Origin: Sandaracinus sp.
GTDB taxonomy: Bacteria > Myxococcota_A > Polyangia > Polyangiales > Houyiibacteriaceae
Assembly: GCA_002699025.1 (NCBI GenBank)
Contig: PABA01000155.1
Coordinates: forward strand, 21,505 to 85,504
Length of the DNA: 64,000 bases
Direction of reading: 5' to 3'
Shown: in pieces, positions 37,240 to 47,125 of the stretch
How positions within the stretch are numbered: the first letter of the stretch is position 1
Layout of the letters: each line of letters opens with the position of its first letter
Program-made: the position numbers and the translations under genes
The notes under the pieces: generated by a model
Told to the model about the DNA's origin: nothing
Database searches by the model: none
Seen by the model: only the letters and a program-made list of their open reading frames with translations

Positions 37240-39384
37240 GTGCGTCCCACCGCCTTCGTGCTCGCCCTCGCGGCCCTCGCCGGGGCGTCCTCCGCCGCCG
37301 CCCAGCCGCGCGACCCGCAGACCGTCGAGGAGGGCGCCGAGCTCGACCACTACCTCGAAGGCGAGGAGTCGCCGCGCCTCGAGGCCCTCCGCCTGGACGA
37401 GCTCCGCCTCTTCCGCCGGCAGCAGGCCCTCGTGGAGGCCCCGGCCGTCACCTACGGCCTCCCGGACGCCCTCGGCAGCGACGTGCCCCCGGACGAGCGC
37501 GTCGCCCGCGGCGCCCCCCTCCCCTGGCTCGAAGGCCTGAACCTCCCGGACCTCCCGGTGCGCTTCCACGAGCAGGTCGTCGAGTACCTCGAGTACTTCA
37601 AGCAGAACCGCCGCGGGCGCATGCTCATGCGCGCCTGGATGGAGCGCGCCAGCCGCTACGGCGGGATGATCCGCGAGGAGCTGGTCGCCCGCGGCCTGCC
37701 CGAGGACCTGCGCTGCGTGGCCATGGCCGAGAGCGGCTTCGACCCGACGGTGCGCTCGCGCCGCGGCGCCGCCGGCATGTGGCAGTTCGTGCCGCGGACG
37801 GGCGCCGAGTACGGCCTCGAGCGGAGCCGCTGGTTCGACGAGCGCATGGACCCGAGCAAGTCGACGCGCGCCGCCGCCGAGTTCCTCGGGGACCTCCACC
37901 GGCGCTTCGGGAGCTGGGAGCTCGCGCTGGCCGCCTACAACATGGGCTACGGCGCCCTGCTCCGGGCCATTCGCAAGTACAACACGAACGACTACTGGGT
38001 CCTCGCCGGCCTCGAGGCGGGCCTGCCCTTCGAGACCACGGTCTACGTGGCGAAGATCATGGCCTGCGCCGTCGTCATGCGGAACGCGGACGCCTTCGAC
38101 TACGGCGACCTCGACCCCGACACGCCGCTCGAGACCGAGAGCTTCGAGGTGCCCGGGGGCGTGCGCCTGAGCCGGCTGGCGCGGCTGGCGGGGGTCGAGC
38201 GCGAAGAGCTCGAGGCGCTGAACCCGGAGCTCCTCCGCGGGCGGGTGCCGCCGAGCGCGCGCCGGTGGGCCGTGCGCATCCCGGCGGGGCAGGCCGACCA
38301 CTTCGCGCGGGTCTGGAGCCGCGTCCGCCCGCAGGACCCGGCGCACCAGGCCTACGTCGTCCGCTTCGGCGAGTCGCTCCGGGACGTCGCGCGCCGCTTC
38401 CGGACCACGCCGGGCGAGATCGAGCGCATGAACGACATGCTCGACGGCGAGACCATCGGCGCCGGGACCACGCTGCTCGTGCCGGCCGTGGAGCCGCGCG
38501 AGGACGAGCGGGACGAGGCCCCGGTGGTCGCCGTGCCCGAGGGCCGCTTCGCCTATCGGGACCGCGTGCGCGTCTTCTACGAGACCTCGCGCGGCGACAC
38601 GCTCGCGGAGATCGCGGCCTTCTTCCAGGTGCGCGAGGACGAGATCCGCCGCTGGAACCACGTGGACGCGGACGCTTCGCTGCAGGACGAGATGATGCTG
38701 CAGCTCTTCGTGCCGCGGAGCGTGGACCTCTCGCAGGCGCTGGTGCTCCGCGAGGGCGAGGTGCGGCTCGTGACCGTGGGCACGGAGCGCTTCTTCGACG
38801 AGCACGAGGCGCGGCAGGGGCGCGTGCGCTTCCGTTACCGGGTCGTCGAGGGGGACACGCTCTCGAGCATCGGCCGGCGCTTCGGGCTGAGCATCGGGAG
38901 CATCGCGCGCATCAACCGCTTCAGCCGGCGCTCGGACCTGCGGGTCGGGCAGGAGATCATCATCTACGCCGACGAGGATCGGGTGCCCGCGCGCTTCCGG
39001 CGGCAGGCGAACGAGGCGACGGCGAGCGCCGCGGAGAGCGCGCCGGCGGCGGCGGTGATCGCGGCGCCGACCCCCGAGCGCGGGGCGAGCGCGGACGAAG
39101 ATGAGGACGCGCGCGAGAACGCACCGGCCGCCGAAGAGGAAGCCGAAGCGAGCGCGGACGACTCCGAGGACCTCGCGGCGGAGGCGGACGCCGACGCGGA
39201 GGGCGAAGGCGACTCGGACGCCGCGGCGGAGGGCGAGCCGGAAGAGGGAGCCGACGCGCCGGACGAGGCCGCACAGGGCGAAACGGCACAGGGCGAAACC
39301 CAGGACGAAGCCGCCCAGGACGGTCTCTCGGCCGACGCCACGGACCCGCGCGAGGAGCCCGAGATCGCCCACGCCGGCTGCTGA
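37240..39384 (+). CDS. MltD-type lytic transglycosylase with LysM domains
   Basis: The 714-residue protein (GTG start) has a signal peptide (residues 1-21) and an SLT domain (about 110-265) with catalytic Glu164 in AMAESGFDPT, GMWQFVPRTGAEYGL and AALAYNMGYG-type motifs (LALAAYNMGYGALLRAI). LysM-like peptidoglycan-binding units follow (YVVRFGESLRDVARRF, RGDTLAEIAAFF, VVEGDTLSSIGRRFGL). The final 120 residues are an acidic Ala/Glu/Asp-rich tail. It cleaves peptidoglycan glycan strands to 1,6-anhydro products during wall remodelling. Homologues are about 450 residues, so the tail is an addition. Confidence 0.92.
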   Translation: MRPTAFVLALAALAGASSAAAQPRDPQTVEEGAELDHYLEGEESPRLEALRLDELRLFRRQQALVEAPAVTYGLPDALGSDVPPDERVARGAPLPWLEGLNLPDLPVRFHEQVVEYLEYFKQNRRGRMLMRAWMERASRYGGMIREELVARGLPEDLRCVAMAESGFDPTVRSRRGAAGMWQFVPRTGAEYGLERSRWFDERMDPSKSTRAAAEFLGDLHRRFGSWELALAAYNMGYGALLRAIRKYNTNDYWVLAGLEAGLPFETTVYVAKIMACAVVMRNADAFDYGDLDPDTPLETESFEVPGGVRLSRLARLAGVEREELEALNPELLRGRVPPSARRWAVRIPAGQADHFARVWSRVRPQDPAHQAYVVRFGESLRDVARRFRTTPGEIERMNDMLDGETIGAGTTLLVPAVEPREDERDEAPVVAVPEGRFAYRDRVRVFYETSRGDTLAEIAAFFQVREDEIRRWNHVDADASLQDEMMLQLFVPRSVDLSQALVLREGEVRLVTVGTERFFDEHEARQGRVRFRYRVVEGDTLSSIGRRFGLSIGSIARINRFSRRSDLRVGQEIIIYADEDRVPARFRRQANEATASAAESAPAAAVIAAPTPERGASADEDEDARENAPAAEEEAEASADDSEDLAAEADADAEGEGDSDAAAEGEPEEGADAPDEAAQGETAQGETQDEAAQDGLSADATDPREEPEIAHAGC

Positions 39385-39448
39385 GCCGGGCCTCTCGGCC
39401 CGCTCACGACGGCCCGCCGCCTGCTTCTCTCCTGCTACTGTCCGCCCG

Positions 39449-40684
39449 ATGCGGAGCATTCGAGAGGCGCTCGACGCCATGATGCCGGCCTTCACGCCTC
39501 GCCCCGCCGAGCGCGTGGGGCTCCTGGACGCCGCCGGCCGGCACCTCGCCACCGACCTCGCCGTGCGGACGGACGCCCCCGCCTTCGACAACAGCGCGAT
39601 GGACGGCTACGCGGTCCGCGCCGCCGAGCTCGAGGACGCCGGCGAGGAGGCCCCGGTCGAGCTCCCCGTGGCCGGCGAGAGCCGCGCCGGGGGCCCGCCC
39701 CCCGCGCCGCTCCCCGAGGGCGCCGCGATGCGCATCTTCACCGGCGCCCCCCTGCCCGCGGGCGCCGACGCCGTGGTCGTGCAGGAGGACACGGAGCGCC
39801 GCGGCGATCGGGTCGCCCTCCGCTTCGCGCCGAAGCCGGCCCACCACGTACGCCAGCGGGGCTCCGATCTCCGGGCCGGCGAGCCGCTCCTCGGCGCCGG
39901 CGCCCCCATCGGCCCGGGCGCCATCGGCCTCCTCGCGAGCCAGGGCATCGGCGAGCTCGACGTCCACCGCCGGCCCCGGGTGGCCCTCCTCTCCACCGGC
40001 GACGAGCTCCGCGATCTGAGCGAGCCGGCGCGCCCGGGGAGCATCGTCAACAGCAACGCCTACATGCTCGCCGCCCTGGTCCGATCCGTCGGCGCCGAGC
40101 CCCTCGTGCTCCCGCGCGCCGGGGACGACCTCGACGCCCTCACCACGCGCGTCCGGGCCGGGCTCGAGGCGGACCTGCTCGTCACGACCGGCGGCGTGAG
40201 CGTCGGCGAGTACGATTTGGTGCGCGAGGCCATGGAGCGCGCTGGCGTCGAGATGGGCTTCTGGAAGATCGCCATCAAGCCCGGCAAGCCCCTCGCCTTC
40301 GGCGCCGCCGGCGCCACGCCCGTCGTCGGCCTCCCGGGCAACCCGGTCAGCGCCTTCGTCACCTTCCACGTCTTCGTCGCGCCGGGCCTCCGCCGCATGG
40401 CCGGGGACCCCGCCCCGCACCTCGCCCCCCGGCCCGTCCGCCTCGGCGATCCCTTCCGCCACCGCCCCGGCCGCACCCAGCTCGTCCGCGCGCGCCTCGA
40501 GGACGGCGAAGACGGCCCGGTCGCGTGCCTCCACGGGCGCCAGGGCAGCGGCGATCTGGCGTCGATCGCCTGGGCGGATGCGCTGGTGGTGCTTCCCGGC
40601 GAGCGCGAGCGCTTCGAGCCCGGGGACTCGGTCGCCGCCCTGCCCCTCCGCGCCGCCCGCGCCGCCACGCCGGCCTTCGCATGA
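39449..40684 (+). CDS. moeA: Molybdopterin molybdenumtransferase MoeA
   Basis: MoeA inserts molybdate into adenylylated molybdopterin, the last step of Mo-cofactor synthesis. The 411-residue product has the MoeA hallmarks: FDNSAMDGYAV near residue 50, RIFTGAPLPAGADAVVVQED, the MoCF_biosynth domain with STGDEL and TTGGVSVGEYD, and KPGKPLAFG...GLPGNPVSAFVTF. I use the ATG at 39449; the long frame upstream covers the tail of the transglycosylase gene in another frame. No other mo-cofactor gene is adjacent. Confidence 0.95.
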   Translation: MRSIREALDAMMPAFTPRPAERVGLLDAAGRHLATDLAVRTDAPAFDNSAMDGYAVRAAELEDAGEEAPVELPVAGESRAGGPPPAPLPEGAAMRIFTGAPLPAGADAVVVQEDTERRGDRVALRFAPKPAHHVRQRGSDLRAGEPLLGAGAPIGPGAIGLLASQGIGELDVHRRPRVALLSTGDELRDLSEPARPGSIVNSNAYMLAALVRSVGAEPLVLPRAGDDLDALTTRVRAGLEADLLVTTGGVSVGEYDLVREAMERAGVEMGFWKIAIKPGKPLAFGAAGATPVVGLPGNPVSAFVTFHVFVAPGLRRMAGDPAPHLAPRPVRLGDPFRHRPGRTQLVRARLEDGEDGPVACLHGRQGSGDLASIAWADALVVLPGERERFEPGDSVAALPLRAARAATPAFA

Positions 40685-41072
40685 GCCGGCGCCCAGGAGC
40701 CAGCGATCGCTTGCGGCGCCGTTCACACCGAGGAGCGGACCGCCCCCGGCTCCGAGCGGCCGCTTCTGACCGACCGAAGGGCTCGCATCAGCCGATGTCG
40801 CCCTTCATGGCCCATGAGCCGGCCGCGGGTGGAAGCTCGACCCCCGGCGCCGCGTTGGCTCTGCGTCGGCGGTCGCCCCGCGTGGTCGCTCCCGCCCAAG
40901 GAAGTCTCGCCGCTTCCGTCGTACACTGAGAGACACATCGAGGAGCCGCCGGCCCTGGCCACCTCCGCGCCCGGCCCCAGGTTCCTCCCTCGCACGCTCC
41001 CGACGCGCCCCGGCCCCCCGAAAAGCCCTCACCCGGAAACTTCTCGCCGCCCGCCGCGTCCCACACTTCCAG
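40685..41072 (+). other. Non-coding region before the MoxR/Bat operon
   Basis: In these 388 bp I see no gene, repeat or clear hairpin. A weak promoter-like TACACT lies at 40922-40927, but it has no good -35. The operon promoter is probably here. Confidence 0.5.
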
Positions 41073-43228
41073 ATGGCCCTTCCCTCCAACGTCCGCCGCG
41101 CCCTCGCCACCGTCCGGCGCCGGGTGCGCCTGCAGCGCGCGCTGGACGCCGGCTCGGTGCTCCTCGTCGCCGGCCTGGGGCTCGCGGCCATCGTCCTCAC
41201 GCTGGTGAAGACGGGCGCGCTGGCCGAGCCGGAGGGCACCCGCTGGTTCTGGGTCGCCGCCGCCCTCCCCGTCCTCGGCGTGCTCCTCGGGGCCCTCCGG
41301 CCCGTCTCCCGTCTGCTCCCGGCCCAGCTCGTCGATCGCAGCCACGGCCTCCGCTCGCGCCTCGCCAACGCGCAGGAGTTCGCCGAGGCCGAGGAGCGCA
41401 CGCCCTTCATGGACGCGGCCATCGCCGACGCCGAGGCGAGAGCGAAGGACATCGAGGCCAAGCGCGCGATGCCGCTCCGGGCGCCGCGCGATCTCCTGGC
41501 GGCCGCGGCCCTGGGGCTGGGCGTCTTCGGCCTCGCGCAGCTCGAGGTCCCCGAGCGGCAGGCGGTGGCCCTGCCCCCGCAGCTCGCGCCCATGCTCCTC
41601 GACTCGGACGCGCTCGACGCCTTCGACAGCAGCCTCGACCCGGTGCTCCGCGACCGGGAGACGAGCGAGGACGTGCGCACGGCCGCGCGCCAGCTGAACC
41701 AGATCCTCGAGGACATCGCGGACCGCCGCCTCGACCGCGCGGAGGCGCTCCGGCGCATCCAGGCGCTCGAGCAGCAGCTCGCCGAGGGGCGCCCGATGGA
41801 CGCCCAGGCCATGCAGGAGTCGCTGCGCGACGTGGGCCGCGAGCTCGACCGGGCCTCGCTCGCCGAGGCCGCCTCCGAGGCGCTCCGGGACGCCAACGCC
41901 TCCGAGGCCGCCGACGCGGTGCGCGAGCTGGCCACCCGGCTCGAGACCGAGGCGCCGAGCCGGCGCGAGCTCGACCGGCTGCGCGAGGCGCTCGACCGGG
42001 CGTCGCGGGATCGGGACGAGCGCCGCCGCGAGGAGCTCCAGCAGGAGCGCGAGCGCCTCGAGCGGCTACTCCGGCAGCAGCGCGAGGAGCAGCCGGACAC
42101 GCCCCAGGAGCGGCGGCTGCTGCAGCGCCGGGAGCGCCAGCTCGAGCGGCTCCAGCGGGAGCAGCAGCAGCTCGAGGAGCAGCGCCGCCAGCTCGACCGG
42201 CTCCGCCGGGAGATGCAGGAGGCCGCCGAGAACCTGAACCGGAACGCGCAGGATCGGCAGCAGGCCTCCGAGCAGCTCCGCCGCATGGCCGAGGAGCTGA
42301 ACCGGATGGCGCGCGAGCAGATGAGCGAGGAGCAGCGCCGCCAGCTCGAGCGGCAGATGCGCCAGCTCCGCGAGATGATCCGGCGCCAGCAGCAACAACA
42401 GCAGCAAGGCGGCCAGGGGCAGAACGGTCAGGGCCAGAACGGCCAGGGGCGCCAGGGTCGCCTGAGGCGCTTCGTGCTCCAGGCCGGCGGCCAGGGCGCC
42501 CGGCTACGCATGCCCGGCCAGCAAGGTCAGGGGCAGGGCCAGCAGGGTCAGCAGGGTCAGCAGGGTCAGGGCCAGCAAGGCCAGGGCCAAGGTCAGCAGG
42601 GCCAGGGTCAGGGCCAGCAGGGCCAGGGTCAGGGTCAGCAGGGCCAGGGTCAGGGCCAGCAGGGCCAGGGTCAGGGCCAGCAGGGCCAAGGCCAAGGTCA
42701 GGGCCAGCAGGGTCAGGGTCAGGGCGGCCAGGGAGGCCAGGCCGGCGGCGGTCAGGGTCAGGGCCAAGGTCAGGGCGGCCAGCAGGTCCTCGAGCTCCAG
42801 CCCGGCGGCCAGGGCGGCGACGCCGTCCTCGAGATGCCCGGCATGGGCGGCCAGCAGCAGGGCGGCCAGGGTCAGGGCATGGGCCAGGGCGGCAGCCAGG
42901 CCGGCACGGGCCACGACCCGAACATGACCGGCGAGGCCACCGACCTCGACAGCCGCACCCGCAACACCCGCGTCGAGGGGGAGCAGGCCGACGAGGGCCC
43001 CTCCCGCTCGGAGGTGATCCTCGGCGCCGCCGACCGCGGCTTCGTCGGCCGCGGTTACCGCGACGTCTACACCGACTACTCGGATCACGCCGAGGAGGTC
43101 CTCGAACGCGACGAGGTCCCGCCCGGCTACCGCTTCTACGTCCGCCGCTACTTCCAGCTCATCCGTCCCCGGGACGGTGCGCCGGCTGGCGGCGGCGACG
43201 CGCCCGAAGGCGGCGCCCAGGAGAGCGA

Positions 43229-43232
<4 letters not shown>
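41073..43232 (+). CDS. Membrane protein with coiled coil and Gly-Gln repeats (DUF4175-like)
   Basis: The 719-residue protein opens a MoxR/Bat operon. It has three N-terminal transmembrane helices (SVLLVAGLGLAAIVLTL, WFWVAAALPVLGVLLGAL, LLAAAALGLGVFGLAQL), then a very long Glu/Arg/Gln-rich coiled coil (about 200-435), a Gly-Gln repeat region (about 438-611, units such as GQGQQ), and a small conserved C-terminal domain (FVGRGYRDVYTDYSDHAEEV, PPGYRFYVRRYFQLI) that resembles the end of DUF4175-type proteins. The C-terminus precedes the MoxR start by ATGA overlap. It may be the membrane platform for the MoxR and VWA proteins. Confidence 0.75.
42387..42905 (+). repeat. In-frame Gln/Gly codon repeat tract
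   Basis: CAGGGCCAG and CAGGGTCAG units are repeated dozens of times within the gene at 41073, encoding (GQGQQ)n. Synonymous Gly codons (GGC/GGT) alternate while the protein stays constant, and the whole block stays in frame. The tract is probably unstable in copy number. Confidence 0.9.
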
Positions 43233-44227
<995 letters not shown>

Positions 44228-44267
44228 GCGCCCGCCGGCTCTCTCCGACGACGGAAGCACCCCCGCC

Positions 44268-45206
44268 TTGCTCGACTGGCTCCGCGGCAAGAAGGACAGC
44301 GGCCCCGCGAAGGCGAAGCGGGGCGGCGACGAGGACCTCTTCGACGAGGAGTTCCAGCGCCGCCTCGAGTACCTCGCCATCGTGGCCCGCCGGGTCTACG
44401 CGGGGCGCATGCGCGCCGAGCGCCGCTCGAAGAAGACCGGCGCCGGCATCGAGTTCGCCGACCACCGCGACTACGTCCCGGGCGACGACTTCCGCTACCT
44501 CGACTGGAACGTCTACCAGCGCACGGGGCGCCTGCTCGTGCGCCTCTTCGAGGAGGAGGAGGACCTCAGCGTCTACGTCCTCCTCGACACCTCGCGCTCC
44601 ATGGGCATGGGGAGCCCGCGCAAGATCGACTACGGCAAGAAGCTCGCCGCCGCCCTCGGCTACGTCGCCCTCGCCAACCTCGACCGCGTCTCCATCCTGA
44701 GCTTCACCGACCGCATGGAGGAGCGCCTCGCGCCGACCCGCGGCAAGAACCGCATCTTCAAGCTCTTCGAGTTCCTCCGCCCGCTCCAGCCCGACGGCGA
44801 GACCGGCCTCCAGGACGCGCTGAAGACCTTCGCCGCCCAGAACAAGCGCCGCGGCATCGCCATCCTGATCAGCGACCTCTACGACCCGGCGGGCTTCGAG
44901 GACGGCATCAACCAGCTCCGCTACGCGAAGTTCGAGCCCTACGTGATCCACCTCTTCGACCCGATCGAGGTCGAGCCGCCGCTCCACGGCGACGTGCGCC
45001 TCGTGGACCACGAGACGGGCGAGGCGCGGGACGTGACGATCACGCCGCGCATCCTCGCGAAGTACAAGGCCGCCCACGAGGCCTACCGCAAGGAGATCGC
45101 CGACTTCTGCGGGCAGAAGCAGGTCGCCTACCACGCGCTCCGCACGGACGTGCCCTTCGACGAGGCCATCCTCAGCGTGCTCCGGAGCGGGGGGCTGGTG
45201 CGGTGA
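44268..45206 (+). CDS. DUF58 protein with VWA-like fold
   Basis: The 312-residue product begins at a TTG (GGAAG upstream). It has the DUF58 signature SKKTGAGIEFADHRDYVPGDDFRYLDWNVYQRTGRLLVRLFEEE, of which the tract around residues 55-95 is diagnostic, and then a VWA-like segment (VYVLLDTSRSMGMGSP with MIDAS-type DxSxS, GIAILISDLYDP). These proteins are partners of MoxR. No membrane helix is evident, unlike many relatives. It overlaps the next gene as GTGA. Confidence 0.9.
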   Translation: MLDWLRGKKDSGPAKAKRGGDEDLFDEEFQRRLEYLAIVARRVYAGRMRAERRSKKTGAGIEFADHRDYVPGDDFRYLDWNVYQRTGRLLVRLFEEEEDLSVYVLLDTSRSMGMGSPRKIDYGKKLAAALGYVALANLDRVSILSFTDRMEERLAPTRGKNRIFKLFEFLRPLQPDGETGLQDALKTFAAQNKRRGIAILISDLYDPAGFEDGINQLRYAKFEPYVIHLFDPIEVEPPLHGDVRLVDHETGEARDVTITPRILAKYKAAHEAYRKEIADFCGQKQVAYHALRTDVPFDEAILSVLRSGGLVR

Positions 45207-47125
45207 GCGGCGCCGCGCCTACGTACGCCATCGCCTTCACGGGCCTGACGCTGACGCAGGTGCTGACCGTGCTCGGCGTCGCCGGCGGGCTGGTCTTCGT
45301 CCTCTACCTGCTGAAGCTCCGGCGGCGGCGGGTCGAGGTGCCCTTCGTGAAGCTCTGGGAGACGGTGCTCGCGGAGAAGCAGACGACGCGGCTCTTCTCG
45401 CAGCTCAAGCGCTGGCTCTCGTTCCTCGTGGCGCTCGCCGTCGTGGCGCTGCTGGCCTTCGCCCTCGGCGACCCGCGGCCCGAGGGGGCGCTCGACGAGG
45501 GGCGCTCACTGGTGGTGCTCGTGGACGCGAGCGCGTCCATGCAGGCGACGGATGTGCAGCCGAGCCGCTTCGAGCGCGGCCGCCAGCAGGTCGAGCGGCT
45601 CGTCGAGGAGCTCGGCCCGGCCGATCGCATGCTCATCGCGCAGCTCGACGCCTCGGCGACGCCGCTCAGCCCGCTCAGCGGCGAGCCGCGCGTGCTCCGG
45701 GACGCCCTCGAGAAGCTCGAGCCCACCGACGTCGCCGCCAACCTCCGGGCGGGGCTCCACCTCGCCCTCGACGTGCTCCGGGGCCAGCCGCAGCCCGAGG
45801 TCGTGCTCGTCAGCGACGGGAACCTCACGAGCGATCGCTTCAACGCGGACGCCTTCGCCGGCGAGCTCCGCCGCGCGGGCATGCGCCTCTCCTGGATGAA
45901 GGTCGGCCGCCGGGGCGACAACGTCGGCGTCGGGGCCTTCAGCGTGCGCCGCTACCCGCTCGACAAGAGCCAGAGCGAGGTCCTCGTCGAGCTCTACAAC
46001 CCGGGCGAGGAGGACGAGCAGGTCGAGCTCGAGCTCCTCGGCGACGGCGACACGGTGGACGTGCAGCGCCTGACGGTGCACGCGGGCGAGCGCCTCCGCC
46101 GCTTCTTCCGGAACGTGAGCGGCGTCGACCAGACCCTCGAGGCGCGCCTCCGCCGCGCCGACGGGACCACGGACCCGCTCGAGGCCGACGACCGGGCCTA
46201 CGCGCGCCTGCCGCAGCGGCGCCGCGCGCGCGTCTGCGTGGTGAGCGCCGGCAACCTCTACCTGCAGGCGGCGCTGCTCCTCGACGAGTACCTCGACGTC
46301 GACGAGGTCACGCCCGACGCCTACCCCTGCGAGGGCGAGCACGACGTCACGGTCTTCGACGGCTTCGTGCCCCCGACGCCCCCCGCGACGGCCGCCCTCT
46401 ACCTCTACCCGGACGTGGACGCCGACGACCGGGCCGGGCCGATCGAGGTGACCGGCGAGATCGAGCGCCCCTTCTTCGATCACGTGAACCGGCGCCACCC
46501 GCTGGTGCAGTTCACGGCGCTCCGGGACGTGAACGTCGCCCGGGCCCTCGAGGTGCGGCTCGCCGACGGGCAGCGCGCCGTCGCCTGGGACGACCGGGGC
46601 CCGCTGATCGTCACGGGCCGCCAGGAGGGGCACCCCTTCGTGGCCATGACCTTCGATCTCCGCGAGAGCGACCTGCCGCTCCGCGTCGCCTGGCCGCTGC
46701 TGCTGCTCAACTCCATCGACTGGTTCGTGCAGGAAGACGCGGGCTTCGTGTCGAGCTTCGAGACCGGCGAGACCTGGCGCGTGCCCGTGCCGGCGGGGCT
46801 CGAGCAGGTGACCATCGTCGACCCGACCGGGGAGGCGCGCGAGGTGCCCGTCGTGGAGGGGCGCGCCGTCTACGCGGGGCGCCACGCGGGCTTCTACACG
46901 GTGCGCACGCCCGAGGGCGAGGAGACCTTCGCCGCCAACCTCGGGCCGGGCGAGGAGAGCCGCATCGCCCCGGCCGAATCACTGACGGTCGGGGAGATCG
47001 ACGCCGGGGCGCCGACGCGTGGAGAGGTCGGTGTGCGGCGCGAGATCTGGCTCTACCTGGTGCTCCTCGTCCTGGCGATCCTCGCCGTCGAGTGGATCAG
47101 CTACCACCGCCGGGTGACGGTCTGA
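45203..47125 (+). CDS. BatA-type membrane protein with VWA domain
   Basis: The 640-residue protein (GTG start, overlapping the DUF58 stop) has the BatA N-terminal domain: a helix LTQVLTVLGVAGGLVFVLYLLKLRRRRVEVP followed by WETVLAEKQ and a second helix (SFLVALAVVALLAFALG), then a VWA domain (about 90-240) with MIDAS DASASMQ. A GATase-like region (IVTGRQEGHPFVAMTFDL) and a C-terminal helix (IWLYLVLLVLAILAVEWIS) follow. It likely works with MoxR at the inner membrane, in stress tolerance or envelope integrity. The stop overlaps the next start (TGATG). Confidence 0.85.
   Translation: MSGAAPTYAIAFTGLTLTQVLTVLGVAGGLVFVLYLLKLRRRRVEVPFVKLWETVLAEKQTTRLFSQLKRWLSFLVALAVVALLAFALGDPRPEGALDEGRSLVVLVDASASMQATDVQPSRFERGRQQVERLVEELGPADRMLIAQLDASATPLSPLSGEPRVLRDALEKLEPTDVAANLRAGLHLALDVLRGQPQPEVVLVSDGNLTSDRFNADAFAGELRRAGMRLSWMKVGRRGDNVGVGAFSVRRYPLDKSQSEVLVELYNPGEEDEQVELELLGDGDTVDVQRLTVHAGERLRRFFRNVSGVDQTLEARLRRADGTTDPLEADDRAYARLPQRRRARVCVVSAGNLYLQAALLLDEYLDVDEVTPDAYPCEGEHDVTVFDGFVPPTPPATAALYLYPDVDADDRAGPIEVTGEIERPFFDHVNRRHPLVQFTALRDVNVARALEVRLADGQRAVAWDDRGPLIVTGRQEGHPFVAMTFDLRESDLPLRVAWPLLLLNSIDWFVQEDAGFVSSFETGETWRVPVPAGLEQVTIVDPTGEAREVPVVEGRAVYAGRHAGFYTVRTPEGEETFAANLGPGEESRIAPAESLTVGEIDAGAPTRGEVGVRREIWLYLVLLVLAILAVEWISYHRRVTV

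Noticed and set aside
39449..40684. Possible cinA or moaB rather than moeA
   Set aside because: The DGYAV, TTGGVSVGEYD and GLPGNPVSA motifs together and the length fit MoeA only.
42387..42905. Gln/Gly tract considered as a CRISPR or intergenic repeat
   Set aside because: It stays in frame with the coding sequence and lacks constant spacers.
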